Below, piece after piece: positions 17,171 to 25,216 of a stretch of 64,000 bases of DNA. The position numbers and the translations under genes are program-made. The stretch is from positions 372,001-436,000 of the forward strand of contig NZ_FNGF01000004.1 of NCBI RefSeq assembly GCF_900102815.1. Reading direction: 5' to 3'. Source of the DNA: Glycomyces sambucus (GTDB taxonomy: Bacteria > Actinomycetota > Actinomycetes > Mycobacteriales > Micromonosporaceae). Within the stretch, counting starts at the first letter, position 1; the number at the start of each line of letters is the position of its first letter. The notes under the pieces are model-generated. The model was not told the origin of the DNA. It saw only the letters and a list, made by a program, of their open reading frames with translations, and did no database searches.

Positions 17171-18319
17171 CTACTCCGGGCGCGGGAGTTCGTGGCGCGA
17201 GAGGAACGCGAGGCCGGGGCTGACGGTCTTGACCACCGCGAAGTCCTCCCCCGCGTCGGGCCGGGTCAGGTCCACGCGCATCGGTGCGGTCCCGGTGGCG
17301 GTGGTGATGAGTGCGACCAGGCGGTTCATCTCCGCAGTGTCGGTGTCGGCGAGGGCGTCGGCGTCTGCCGGGTCGGACCACGGCGTCGTCGCGGGTTCCG
17401 CCTTCGGCGGCCGGGCGGTGCCGCCTCGGTAGACGCGGGGATCGAGGTCGTCGCGGGTGCCGGCGATGAACGTCAGCCGGGACTGGGCCGCCTCCGTGAT
17501 CGCCCGCGACAGCGCGATCGCCGGGGAGGCGTGCGCCCCCGCCCCGCCGAACGTCGCGCCCATGTCCGGCATCCACAGGTGGCAGGTAAAGCACGCGACC
17601 CCTCGCCATCGCGCGAGGGAGGCGTCGGCGATCTCCAGTCGGCCTCCCGCCGCGCGGACGCGCCGGATGAGGTCGGCGCAGTGCGGGTCGGTGACCGATT
17701 CGGGGTCCACGATGACGCGTTCGCCGACCGGTCGCAGCGCCAGCGCGGCGGTGCAGTCGCGTTCGATCTGCTCGTACAGCGCGTGGACGGTGGCCTCTTC
17801 CACGGTGTTCCCTGAGGCCAGTCCGTTGGAGCTGGACGAGAGGTGGTGGCCGCGCCAGGCCGTGCCGGTCATGCCGATGTGCACCGACTCCCGCGGGACG
17901 AGGGTCTCGCCGCCGGTGAGGAGTTCCGCGGTGATCCAGTCGAGCCGGATGCGGTCGGTGATGAGGCTGCCGTCGACCTGCTCCAGATCGGTGACGGCGT
18001 ACGGCAGGTCGAGTTCCGCCGCGGCGACGCCTTCCAGCTCCGCCTTCGGCACGGCGTGCTCCGCGTGCCACAGCTCGACGGCCTCCATGGCCGCGGAGAC
18101 CCGGGCATGGGTGAGCGTCGCGCCCTTCCCTTGCGAGACCGACAAGGTGGTGGCCAGGGGCCGCACCGCCATCACCACCGGGATGCCGATGACGTCGAGG
18201 TCCGTCACGTCGGCAAGGCGGGTGATCCCGTACTCGCCCAGGCGGCGGCCGATGCGCTCCAGGGTGTCGAGCGGGTCCCGGGTCCGGCGGGTGCCGGCGA
18301 AGGTCTTCAGTTGCGGCAC
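17171..18319 (-). CDS. YcaO-domain protein
   Basis: A 382-residue YcaO enzyme. ATP-site signatures are visible: VSQGKGATLTHARVSAAMEAVE (around residues 67-88) and SSSSNGLASGN followed by EATVHALYEQIERD. YcaO proteins activate backbone amides with ATP. With an E1-like partner they form azolines; with TfuA, as here, thioamides. The start is GTG at 18319, preceded by GGGAGG four bases upstream. A longer frame to 18430 would run through the intergenic hairpin and is rejected. No PxPxP C-terminus is present (ends LPRPE), unlike azoline-forming YcaOs. Confidence 0.92.
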   Translation of the reverse strand: MPQLKTFAGTRRTRDPLDTLERIGRRLGEYGITRLADVTDLDVIGIPVVMAVRPLATTLSVSQGKGATLTHARVSAAMEAVELWHAEHAVPKAELEGVAAAELDLPYAVTDLEQVDGSLITDRIRLDWITAELLTGGETLVPRESVHIGMTGTAWRGHHLSSSSNGLASGNTVEEATVHALYEQIERDCTAALALRPVGERVIVDPESVTDPHCADLIRRVRAAGGRLEIADASLARWRGVACFTCHLWMPDMGATFGGAGAHASPAIALSRAITEAAQSRLTFIAGTRDDLDPRVYRGGTARPPKAEPATTPWSDPADADALADTDTAEMNRLVALITTATGTAPMRVDLTRPDAGEDFAVVKTVSPGLAFLSRHELPRPE

Positions 18320-18344
18320 AGGCGCCTCCCGGAACGGAACGATG

Positions 18345-18375
18345 GTGCTCGTGGAGCGGGGGACTCCACGAGCAC
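18345..18375 (-). terminator. Attenuator-like hairpin between precursor and ycaO
   Basis: A perfect 12-bp inverted repeat (gtgctcgtggag and its complement) with a 7-base loop lies 15 bases after the precursor stop and 25 bases before the ycaO start. It has no T-run. Hairpins in this place in RiPP operons stabilise the precursor message or limit read-through, giving more peptide than enzyme. Confidence 0.75.
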
Positions 18376-18390
18376 GGAGATCGGCGGCGC

Positions 18391-18564
18391 TCAGGTGTAG
18401 GCGGGGGCGTCGCTGTGGGTGTGGGCCCACTGCGAGATGGCGTGCACCGTGCCGTCGCCGGGGTCGGCGGCGGGCGCGTCCGCCACGGGGCCGTCCGGGG
18501 CTTCGGCGGCGCCGATGAGGCGACTGATGAACTCGTCGGTCATCTCCACACTGCTCATGGACAT
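18391..18564 (-). CDS. Candidate thioamide RiPP precursor peptide
   Basis: A 57-residue peptide. The leader-like part is acidic (MSMSSVEMTDEFISRLIGAA, then an Ala/Asp/Pro-rich linker); the C-terminal candidate core is ISQWAHTHSDAPAYT after GDGTVHA. It has no Cys, so Cys-derived heterocycles or lanthionines are excluded; backbone thioamides, or Ser/Thr chemistry by an enzyme coded elsewhere, remain possible. The start has GGAAGGA five bases upstream; an alternative Met lies two codons on. It is followed by a hairpin, ycaO and tfuA on the same strand and preceded by a good promoter. The core boundary is inferred. Confidence 0.72.
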   Translation of the reverse strand: MSMSSVEMTDEFISRLIGAAEAPDGPVADAPAADPGDGTVHAISQWAHTHSDAPAYT

Positions 18565-18592
18565 CGCGTTCCTTCCACTGCCAACTCTGGGC

Positions 18593-18621
18593 TGTCTACC
18601 GATCAGCCGCCACAGTGACAA
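18593..18621 (-). promoter_or_regulatory. Promoter of the precursor-ycaO-tfuA operon
   Basis: Read on the minus strand, TTGTCA (18621-18616) and TAGACA (18598-18593) are separated by 17 bases. The -35 differs from consensus at one position. The predicted transcript starts about 22 bases before the precursor ATG, leaving a short leader with the Shine-Dalgarno sequence. Confidence 0.55.
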
Positions 18622-18732
18622 GTCTGGTGTCGGAACGTGACGCGGACAAGGCGAGACACAGGCAGGGCAGCGGCAGGAACGCTCACCGCGTCGCGTGTTC
18701 GGGACCGACCTCGCGGATTTCGCTGGCGCCCA

Positions 18733-19143
18733 TCACTGATGCTCTCCGGGGAAGAGTTCGGCGAGCAGGCCCTCGATGCGGGTCTTGATCTCGTCGCGGA
18801 TGGGGCGGACGGCCTCGACGCCCTGCCCGGCGGGGTCGTCGAGTTTCCAGTCGAGGTAGCGCTTCCCGGGGAAGATCGGGCAGGCGTCGCCGCAGCCCAT
18901 GGTGATGCACACGTCCGACGCCTCCACGGCGTCGACGGTGAGGATCTTCGGGGACTGGTCGGAGATGTCGATCCCGACCTCCTTCATGGCCTCGATCGCG
19001 GCCGGGTTGACTTGGTCGGCCGGGGCGGACCCGGCGGAGCGGACCTCGACGCGGTCGCCTGCGAGGTGGGTGAGCCACCCGGCGGCCATCTGGGAGCGCC
19101 CGGCGTTGTGGACGCAGACGAAGAGCACGGACGGCTTGGACAT
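18733..19143 (-). CDS. arsC: Arsenate reductase (LMW phosphatase fold)
   Basis: A 136-residue ArsC of the low-molecular-weight phosphatase family. The N-terminal P-loop reads FVCVHNAGRSQMA, with RSAGSAP and ITMGCGDACPIFPGKRY further on. The CGDAC pair and the short C-terminus are typical of actinobacterial enzymes that use mycothiol or thioredoxin to reduce arsenate to arsenite. The ATG has AAAGGA nine bases before it; an in-frame ATG 16 codons upstream seems less likely. It follows acr3 on the same strand, so the arsenite made can be exported. Confidence 0.93.
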   Translation of the reverse strand: MSKPSVLFVCVHNAGRSQMAAGWLTHLAGDRVEVRSAGSAPADQVNPAAIEAMKEVGIDISDQSPKILTVDAVEASDVCITMGCGDACPIFPGKRYLDWKLDDPAGQGVEAVRPIRDEIKTRIEGLLAELFPGEHQ

Positions 19144-19184
19144 GGCGGTGTTCCTTTGCGTTGCAGGGCTTGAGTGTTCGGTGG

Positions 19185-20267
19185 TCATGATCGGGCTGCT
19201 TGCGGTTCGGGTGCGCGGAAGAACCGGCGGGCCCACAGGCTGACGTAGACGAGGCCGACGAGGACGGGGACTTCGATGAGGGGGCCGACGACGCCGGCGA
19301 GGGCCTGGCCGGAGACGGCGCCGAAGGTCGCGATGGCGACGGCGATGGCGAGTTCGAAGTTGTTGCCCGCAGCGGTGAACGCGAGTGTCGTGGTGCGCTC
19401 GTAGTTCAGGCCGATGCCCTTGCCCAGGAGGAAGGACCCGGCCCACATGAGCGCGAAGTACGCCAGGAGCGGAAGCGCGATGCGCACGACGTCCAAGGGC
19501 CGGGCGATGATCGCCTCGCCTTGGAGCGCGAACAGCACGACGATCGTGAACAGCAGCCCGTGGAGCGCGAACGGCCCGATGCGCGGCAGGAACTTCGACT
19601 CGTACCAGTCCCTGCCTTTGCGCCGCTCGCCCAGGGTCCGGGTCAGGTATCCGGCGGCGAGGGGGATGCCGAGGAAGACGGCGACATTCGCGGCGATCTC
19701 CCAGCCGGAGACGTCGAGTCCGGTGGCGTCGAGGCCGAGCCAGCGCGGGAGCGCGTCGAGGTAGAGCCAGCCGAGGCCGCCGAACGCGATGACCTGGAAG
19801 ACGGAGTTGAGTGCGACGAGGACGGCGGCGGCTTCGCGGTCGCCGCAGGCGAGGTCGTTCCAGATGATGACCATCGCGATGCACCGGGCCAGGCCCACGA
19901 TGATCAGGCCCGTGCGGAACTCCGGGAGATCCGGAAGGAAAACCCAGGCCAGGGCGAACATGAGCGCGGGCCCGACAAGCCAGTTCAGAACCAGCGAGGA
20001 AGCCAAGAGCCGCTTGTCGGCGGTGACGGTGTCGAGCCGGTCGTAGCGGACCTTTGCCAGGACCGGGTACATCATGACCAGCAGCCCGGCCGCGATGGGC
20101 AGGCTGATGCCACCGATCTGGATCGCATTCAGCGCCTTGCCCACCGCTGGTATCCACTGGCCGAGGGCGATCCCGGCGAGCATGGCGGCGCCGATCCAGA
20201 CGGGCAGGTACTTGTCGAGGGTCGACAGCCGCCCGCCCGCGGCGGTGGGGACTTCGGTCGCGGTCAT
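19185..20267 (-). CDS. acr3: Arsenite efflux permease, ACR3 family
   Basis: A 360-residue ten-helix transporter. The conserved Cys segment of ACR3 is present (GLARCIAMVIIWNDLACGD, fourth helix region), as is the FTAAGNNFELAIAVA motif. It extrudes arsenite across the cytoplasmic membrane. The start ATG overlaps the arsR stop by four bases, so arsR-acr3-arsC form one operon read leftward. Confidence 0.94.
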   Translation of the reverse strand: MTATEVPTAAGGRLSTLDKYLPVWIGAAMLAGIALGQWIPAVGKALNAIQIGGISLPIAAGLLVMMYPVLAKVRYDRLDTVTADKRLLASSLVLNWLVGPALMFALAWVFLPDLPEFRTGLIIVGLARCIAMVIIWNDLACGDREAAAVLVALNSVFQVIAFGGLGWLYLDALPRWLGLDATGLDVSGWEIAANVAVFLGIPLAAGYLTRTLGERRKGRDWYESKFLPRIGPFALHGLLFTIVVLFALQGEAIIARPLDVVRIALPLLAYFALMWAGSFLLGKGIGLNYERTTTLAFTAAGNNFELAIAVAIATFGAVSGQALAGVVGPLIEVPVLVGLVYVSLWARRFFRAPEPQAARS

Positions 20268-20635
20268 GCGCCGGCCTGCTGCGGGACCGACAGGACCGTG
20301 GAGAGCAGGTCGAGGGCGGGCTGCTCGGCGCGGTAGTAGACCCAGGTGCCGCGCCGCTCGGAGGAGACCAGGCCGATCTCGCGCAGCACTTTGAGGTGGT
20401 GAGAGATCGTGGGCGCCGAGACGTCGAACGTGTCGGTCAGGTCGCACACGCACGCCTCACCGCCCTCGAAGGAGGCGATGAGCGAGAGCAGCCGCAGCCG
20501 GACCGGGTCGCCGAGGGCCTTGAACGAGGGCGCGAGGCGCTCGGCCTGGTCGGCGCTCAGCGGTTCGGCGACGAGCGGGGTGTGGCAGTCGGCCAGGGCG
20601 AGCGGGAGCGGGGTCCGGGCGGGTTGCTTCGACAT
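20264..20635 (-). CDS. arsR: ArsR/SmtB-family repressor
   Basis: A 123-residue winged-helix repressor. Metal ligands are seen as EACVCDLTD in the helix before the recognition helix (classic ArsR alpha3 Cys-x-Cys); the DNA-contact helix is SAPTISHHLKVLREIGLV and the wing RRGTWVYYR. Arsenite binding should release it from the operon promoter. The start chosen is MSKQPART; the frame extends upstream but without plausible sequence. It is divergent from a second arsC across a 219-base region. Confidence 0.93.
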   Translation of the reverse strand: MSKQPARTPLPLALADCHTPLVAEPLSADQAERLAPSFKALGDPVRLRLLSLIASFEGGEACVCDLTDTFDVSAPTISHHLKVLREIGLVSSERRGTWVYYRAEQPALDLLSTVLSVPQQAGA

Positions 20636-20854
20636 GCGCCTATTTTGACGAGGATCGAACCAGTCTGCCACTCGGACATGCCGGTCATGAAGGTGGAGTC
20701 TCGGGTGACTCGGACACCGAGCGAGGTGCGGATGCCAGGGGTTCGCCCGGCGTTTGCGCACATGACCGCCGATGTTCACGCCGATGCAAGTTCGACGTCT
20801 CTCTAATTAGATGTTCATCAAGTTGTTGTGTCCTGGATCGAAGGGACCCCTGCC
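20636..20854. promoter_or_regulatory. Divergent arsR/arsC promoter region
   Basis: The only AT-rich stretch here (20795-20830) contains the perfect 10-bp palindrome TCTAATTAGA at 20802-20811 flanked by a further imperfect dyad (gatgttcatca). It is a plausible ArsR operator serving both the arsR operon and the plus-strand arsC gene. The rest of the interval shows no coding signal. Confidence 0.5.
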
Positions 20855-21502
20855 ATGTCCGATGCCGACGCGCTGACCATCCCGCCCGCCGTGGCGATGC
20901 TCCTGGACACTTCCGCCGCCCGCCTGACCGAGCGGTTCACGGCCTCGTTCTCCCCCGAGACGGTCCGGGAGTGCCTGGACGACTCCTACCTGGTGCTGGC
21001 CGCGACCGCCCGCGTCCACACACACCTGTACGTCCTGGCCGAGCGCTTCGCCGCCGAACGCCTGGCCGCCACCGCGAAAGCCACCAGGCTCGCAGTCTCC
21101 GACGTCCCGGAGGTGCTGTTCGTGTGCGTGCACAACGCCGGGCGCTCCCAGATGGCCGCCGCGCTCCTCGCCCACCACGCCGCCGGGCGCGTCGTGGTCC
21201 GCTCGGCCGGATCGGCCCCCGCCGGATCGGTGAACCCGGCCGTGGTCGCCGCGCTCGCCGAAGCCGGGCTCGACATCGCCCAGGAGTTCCCCAAACCGCT
21301 CACCGACGAGGCCGTGCGCGCCTCGGACGTCGTGATCACCATGGGCTGCGGCGACGCGTGCCCGATCTACCCGGGCAAGCGGTACCTGAACTGGGACCTC
21401 GACGACCCCGCCGGAGCCGACCTCGACTTCGCCCGGGCCCTGCGCGGCGACATCGACGCCCGCGTCCGCGCACTCCTCGCCGAACTGCTCGACCGGCCCT
21501 GA
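20855..21502 (+). CDS. arsC: Arsenate reductase with N-terminal helical domain
   Basis: A 215-residue protein. Residues 1-80 are a three-helix domain (AARLTERFTASFSPETVREC, then ATARVHTHLYVLAERFAAERL); residues 90-215 are a low-molecular-weight-phosphatase ArsC with VHNAGRSQMAA, RSAGSAP and TMGCGDACPIYPGKRY. This layout is that of actinobacterial mycothiol-dependent arsenate reductases with an added dimerisation bundle. The start ATG has GAAGGGA nine bases before it; an ATG at 20828 is less likely. It is a paralogue of the 136-residue ArsC 2 kb away and is transcribed divergently from arsR. Confidence 0.93.
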   Translation: MSDADALTIPPAVAMLLDTSAARLTERFTASFSPETVRECLDDSYLVLAATARVHTHLYVLAERFAAERLAATAKATRLAVSDVPEVLFVCVHNAGRSQMAAALLAHHAAGRVVVRSAGSAPAGSVNPAVVAALAEAGLDIAQEFPKPLTDEAVRASDVVITMGCGDACPIYPGKRYLNWDLDDPAGADLDFARALRGDIDARVRALLAELLDRP

Positions 21503-21547
21503 ACCGCCCGGCCCGTCCCCTGCGCGGCAACACCGCCGGACAGGAAG

Positions 21548-21577
21548 GGGGCCGGGACGCCTCCGCGTCCCGGCCCC
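21548..21577. terminator. Bidirectional hairpin terminator
   Basis: A perfect 13-bp stem (ggggccgggacgc) with a CTCC loop lies between the convergent arsC and flavoprotein genes. Confidence 0.8.
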
Positions 21578-21604
21578 GATCCTCTCGCCTATGCGCGGGA
21601 TCGG

Positions 21605-23110
21605 TCAGCCGCAGCACCCGCCGCTGGCCTTGACCTGCGGGAGTTCGGTGCGCTGCCCGGCCCGGCCGTGCAGGACTCCGGTCGCCAGGCCGCGCGCGGG
21701 CACGGTCACCGGCTCCTCGTCCGCCGCCGCCCCACAGCCCGAGGACGCAGTGCCGCAACCGGACTCGGCCTCACCCGCCGCGTCCGCGCCGGTGCCGCAG
21801 CACCCGGACGCCTCGGCGGCGTCGGCGATGCTGGTGGCCTCCAGTGCCCGGGACGAGGAGCAGACACCGGTCTCGGGCAGGTCGAGTTCGACCCGCTCGG
21901 CCGCCTCGCGGTCCCCCGCGAGGGCGGCGGCGATCGAGCGGACCTGCTCGTACCCGGTGGCGAGCAGGAACGTCGGGGCGCGGCCGTAGGACTTGACGCC
22001 GGCGATGTAGAACCCCTCGTCCGGCTGGGCGAGGTGGGCCTCGCCGTGGGCGGGGACGGTGCCGCAGGAGTGGAAGTTCGGGTCGATGAGCGGCGCGATC
22101 AGGCTGGGCGCCTCCACCACCGCGTCCAGGTCGAGCCGGACCTCGCGCAGCATCTCCAGATCGGGGCGGAACCCGGTCGCGGCCGCGACCTGGTCGACCT
22201 CGATCTCCACCGCCAGGCTCCCGGTGGAGCCGTGGATCGCCACCGACCCGTCCGCGCGGGTGGTGAAGGAGCGGATGGTGAACCCGGTGACCAGCTCGAC
22301 CGCGCCGGACTCGACGAGCCCGCGCAGGCGGGTGCCGATGGTGCCGCGCGCGGGGAGCGCGTCGGCCGAGCCGCCGCCGTAGACCTTGCCGGGGTCGGTG
22401 CCCCGGATCGCCCACATGACCGTCGTGCCCGGCTCGGTCTCGGCGAGTTCGGCCAGCAGCAGGAGCGTGTTGGCGGCGGAGTGCCCGGCGCCGACGACGA
22501 GGGTCCGCTTGCCCGCGAAGCGGTCGCGGTCCGCGCCGTGCACGTCGGGCAGCGGCCCGGCCTGCCACGGCGCGTCGGCGCGCTCCCCTGCGGCGGCCAG
22601 GCCGTGGGCGCCGAGCGGGTTGCGGTGGGCCCACACCCCGGAGGCGTCGATGACCGCGTCGGCGATCACGTCCTCGGTCTCGCCGGCGTCGGTGACGGTG
22701 CGCAGCAGGTAGGGGCGGCCGTCGCGGTCGACGGTGTTCGTCTTGTCCACGCCCAGGCGGGCGACGCCGACCACGCGGGCGCCGTAGCGGACGTGCTCGT
22801 CCAGGACCTTCCCCAAGGGCGCAAGGTAGTCGGCGATGAGCTCCGCGCCGGTCGGCAGGCGCTCGGGGTCGGGGGCCGTCCAGCCGGTCGCTTCGAGCAG
22901 GCGGCGGGCGGCGGGGTCGATGTCGAAGCGCCAGGGCGAGAACAGGCGGATGTGACCCCACTGGCCGATGGCCGCGCCCGGACCGTCCCCGGCTTCGAGG
23001 ACGATCGGGGTGAGCCCGCGCTCGACCAGGTGCGCGGCGGCGGCGAGGCCGACCGGGCCCGCGCCGATGACCGCGACGGTCCGGACCTGGGGGCTGGTGG
23101 CAGTTGACAT
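21605..23110 (-). CDS. FAD/NAD(P)-dependent oxidoreductase with Cys-rich tail
   Basis: A 501-residue flavoprotein monooxygenase-like enzyme: FAD site VIGAGPVGLAAAAHL at the N-terminus, a second Rossmann motif VVGAGHSAANTLLLL (around residue 200), and ATGFRPDLEM in the middle. The last 75 residues carry paired cysteines, SGCCG, SGCG, SGCG and a terminal GGCCG, plus an earlier GVCSSSR. Flavoproteins of this kind accompany actinobacterial ars genes (ArsO/ArsT-like). The tail looks like a thiol metal-binding arm, so the enzyme may bind or oxidise arsenicals; this is inference. It is divergent from the second arsR gene. Confidence 0.85.
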   Translation of the reverse strand: MSTATSPQVRTVAVIGAGPVGLAAAAHLVERGLTPIVLEAGDGPGAAIGQWGHIRLFSPWRFDIDPAARRLLEATGWTAPDPERLPTGAELIADYLAPLGKVLDEHVRYGARVVGVARLGVDKTNTVDRDGRPYLLRTVTDAGETEDVIADAVIDASGVWAHRNPLGAHGLAAAGERADAPWQAGPLPDVHGADRDRFAGKRTLVVGAGHSAANTLLLLAELAETEPGTTVMWAIRGTDPGKVYGGGSADALPARGTIGTRLRGLVESGAVELVTGFTIRSFTTRADGSVAIHGSTGSLAVEIEVDQVAAATGFRPDLEMLREVRLDLDAVVEAPSLIAPLIDPNFHSCGTVPAHGEAHLAQPDEGFYIAGVKSYGRAPTFLLATGYEQVRSIAAALAGDREAAERVELDLPETGVCSSSRALEATSIADAAEASGCCGTGADAAGEAESGCGTASSGCGAAADEEPVTVPARGLATGVLHGRAGQRTELPQVKASGGCCG

Positions 23111-23175
23111 GGTCTCCTCCGAGATCGATCAGGTGGGTCGCGCTCCTCGCGATCACATGAGCTGACTTAACTAAT

Positions 23176-23194
23176 ATCAGCAAATACTGTTGAT
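23176..23194. promoter_or_regulatory. Imperfect dyad, probable ArsR-family operator
   Basis: ATCAGCA-5-TGTTGAT forms a 7-bp dyad with one mismatch in the AT-rich gap between the flavoprotein gene and the divergent arsR2. It overlaps a plus-strand -35-like TTGATA (23190); a -10-like TAATAG lies at 23211, only four bases before ATG 23221, so arsR2 may be nearly leaderless and self-repressed. Confidence 0.5.
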
Positions 23195-23220
23195 AGCAAG
23201 TTCTGTGGTTTAATAGATGC

Positions 23221-23580
23221 ATGAGCCGCACGATCGAACTCACTCTGACCGACGTGACCACCGGGCACTCGGACGACTCGGTGATCGAGCACGCCAAGAA
23301 CCTCGCACCCCAGTTCAAGGCCCTCGCCGACGAGAACCGACTCGCGATCGTCCTCCTGCTCTCCGAGCACTCCCGCACCGTCCGCGAGCTGACCGACGCC
23401 ACCGGCCTCGCCCAGACGCTCGTCTCCCACCACCTCGCGCCCCTGCGCGAACTCGGCCTCGTCTCCGTGACCCCCAAGGGCCGCAGCAACGTCTACTCCC
23501 TGTGCTGCGAGGCGTTCTCCGCGCCCCTGCGCGCCCTCGCCGGACTCTCGACCCCAGTGGAAGACACCTGCTGCGACTGA
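23221..23580 (+). CDS. Second ArsR-family regulator
   Basis: A 119-residue winged-helix protein with recognition helix LAQTLVSHHLAPLRELGLV and wing PKGRSNVYSLC. It lacks the alpha3 CxC of classical ArsR; cysteines instead sit in YSLCCEAF and at the C-terminus (DTCCD), as in ArsR variants with C-terminal As(III) sites. It is divergent from the Cys-tailed flavoprotein gene, which it probably controls. Confidence 0.9.
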   Translation: MSRTIELTLTDVTTGHSDDSVIEHAKNLAPQFKALADENRLAIVLLLSEHSRTVRELTDATGLAQTLVSHHLAPLRELGLVSVTPKGRSNVYSLCCEAFSAPLRALAGLSTPVEDTCCD

Positions 23581-23616
23581 ACCGCTTCGCAGGGGCCCTC
23601 AGAAACGCGCGCCCGG

Positions 23617-24405
23617 TCAGGTGAGGCTCTGGGCCGCGTAAAGCGCCGCGAGGCCGATCGCGAGCGCGCCGAGGAGGCGGCGCAGGAGCCGTTCGGGCAG
23701 GCGCGGCTGCAGGGCGGCGCCGGCGTAACCGCCGACGAGTCCGCCCAGGCCGCAGGCGATGCCGAGGGGCCAAAGCGGGGCGACGTCGCCCGGCGCGGTC
23801 AGGCTCAGGACCGCGTACGCGACGCATCCGGCGATCGAGGTGAGGAACGTCGACAGCAGCGCCGCCGGGGCCACGACCGCGACCGACAGGCCCGTGCCGA
23901 CCAGGACCGGGCTCAGCAGCGAGCCGCCGCCGATGCCGTACACCCCGCCCACGCACCCCGCGGCGAACGCCAGCGCCAGGATCGCGTTGCGCCGCAACCC
24001 GGTCCGGGTCGCCGCGGCTTCGCGCCGCGGCAGCAGCAGCCACACCCCCAGCGGCCCGAGGACCGCGGCCGCGCACAGGCGGAACAGGTCCGCGTCGGCG
24101 ACGAGGTGCACGCGGACGGCCGCGCCGATGACCACGCCCGGCAGCGTCCCGGCGACCAGCAGGCCCGCCAGCGGCGAGCGGAGCGATCCGCTCCGGGCGT
24201 ACCGGGCGAGCGCGCCGGGGCCGGCGATCACGTTGTACAGCAGGTTGGTCGGGGTGACCGCCGGGTTCGGCACGTGGAGGACGCTGAGTTGGACCGGCAG
24301 CAGGAAGACCGCGCCGGAGACGCCGGCCGGAGCGGTCACGACGGCGATCGCGAGCCCGGCCGCGAAGCCGAGCAGCAGATCGCGGTCGAGCACGGAGTCG
24401 AGCAC
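23617..24405 (-). CDS. TauE/SafE-family membrane exporter
   Basis: A 262-residue protein with seven to eight helices. The two TauE half-motifs are visible: TAPAGVSGAVFLLPVQLS with PTNLLYN near the N-terminus and GIGGGSLLSPVLV with STFLTSIAG in the second half. The family exports sulfite, sulfonates or other small anions. Its place in the arsenic/metal island suggests anion or sulfur-related detoxification, but the substrate is unknown. It converges with arsR2. Confidence 0.88.
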   Translation of the reverse strand: MLDSVLDRDLLLGFAAGLAIAVVTAPAGVSGAVFLLPVQLSVLHVPNPAVTPTNLLYNVIAGPGALARYARSGSLRSPLAGLLVAGTLPGVVIGAAVRVHLVADADLFRLCAAAVLGPLGVWLLLPRREAAATRTGLRRNAILALAFAAGCVGGVYGIGGGSLLSPVLVGTGLSVAVVAPAALLSTFLTSIAGCVAYAVLSLTAPGDVAPLWPLGIACGLGGLVGGYAGAALQPRLPERLLRRLLGALAIGLAALYAAQSLT

Positions 24406-24447
24406 ACGCTAACTCTACCCATGCGGTAGGAATAGGCGCGCGCCTCC

Positions 24448-24780
24448 TCACCCGCGCGGTGCGTACATGATGACGGCGACGCCGACGAGGCAGATCGCGG
24501 CGCCGATGACGTCCCACCGGTCGGGGCGGAAGCCGTCGACGACCATGCCCCAGGCGAGCGACCCGGCCACGAAGATCCCGCCGTAGGCGGCCAAGATGCG
24601 CCCGAAGTTCGGGTCGGGCTGGAACGCGGCGACGAACCCGTACGCACCCAGCGCGATCACCCCGGCGGCGATCCACAGGACCCCTTTGTGCTCGCGCAGG
24701 CCCTGCCAGATGAGCCACGCGCCGCCGATCTCGGCGACGGCGGCGAGCAGGAACAAGCTGATCGAGCGGGCGGTGTCCAT
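24448..24780 (-). CDS. YnfA family (UPF0060) small membrane protein
   Basis: A 110-residue protein of four helices with [23 protein letters not shown] at the N-terminus and [25 protein letters not shown] in the third helix region, the UPF0060/YnfA signature. It is related to small multidrug resistance pumps. It is often found in metal and arsenic resistance clusters, as here; a transport role is inferred. It is followed 42 bases on by the TauE/SafE gene, same strand. Confidence 0.92.
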   Translation of the reverse strand: MDTARSISLFLLAAVAEIGGAWLIWQGLREHKGVLWIAAGVIALGAYGFVAAFQPDPNFGRILAAYGGIFVAGSLAWGMVVDGFRPDRWDVIGAAICLVGVAVIMYAPRG

Positions 24781-24793
24781 GCGCGCGAACCTA

Positions 24794-25216
24794 TCAGGAT
24801 CGCGAGCCAGGAGCCGGAAGCGCTGCTGTGAAGGGGATCGGGCACGCCGGGTCGTGGGCGCACGAGGCGAGGTCGTCGCAGCCGGCAGACACCGCTGCTT
24901 CGAGCAGACCCGCGACCGCTTCGAGTTCGGCGAGGCGCTCGCGAACGTCCGCGAGCTTGGCGCGGGCGTGCTCGTGGAGACCGGGGACGGACCGGCCGGC
25001 TCCGAGCAGACCGGTGATCTCGTCGAGCGTGAAGCCCAGGCGCTGGGCGGCTTTGATCGCCCGCAGCCGCGCCACGACCGCGGCCGGGTAGCGGCGGTGG
25101 CCGCCGAGGGTGCGGTCCTCGGGGGCGATGAGGCCGCGCCGCTCGTAGTACCGCAGCGTCTCGCGCCCCACCCCGGAAACCGCGGCGACCTCGCCCACGC
25201 TCAGCAGCACGTTCAC
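24794..25216 (-). CDS. MerR-family metal-responsive regulator
   Basis: A 140-residue MerR protein: N-terminal HTH ([24 protein letters not shown]), wing GGHRRYP, dimerisation coiled coil ([22 protein letters not shown]) and a C-terminal Cys cluster with three cysteines ([17 protein letters not shown]). The cysteines indicate a thiophilic metal or metalloid ligand. The GTG start overlaps the stop of the preceding gene (GTGA). The gene ends 13 bases before the YnfA-like gene, so it may regulate that downstream unit as well as itself. Confidence 0.9.
   Translation of the reverse strand: MNVLLSVGEVAAVSGVGRETLRYYERRGLIAPEDRTLGGHRRYPAAVVARLRAIKAAQRLGFTLDEITGLLGAGRSVPGLHEHARAKLADVRERLAELEAVAGLLEAAVSAGCDDLASCAHDPACPIPFTAALPAPGSRS

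Noticed and set aside
18320..18430. N-terminal extension of YcaO by 37 residues
   Set aside because: It would run through the perfect hairpin, has low-complexity basic sequence, and the inner GTG has a much better ribosome site.
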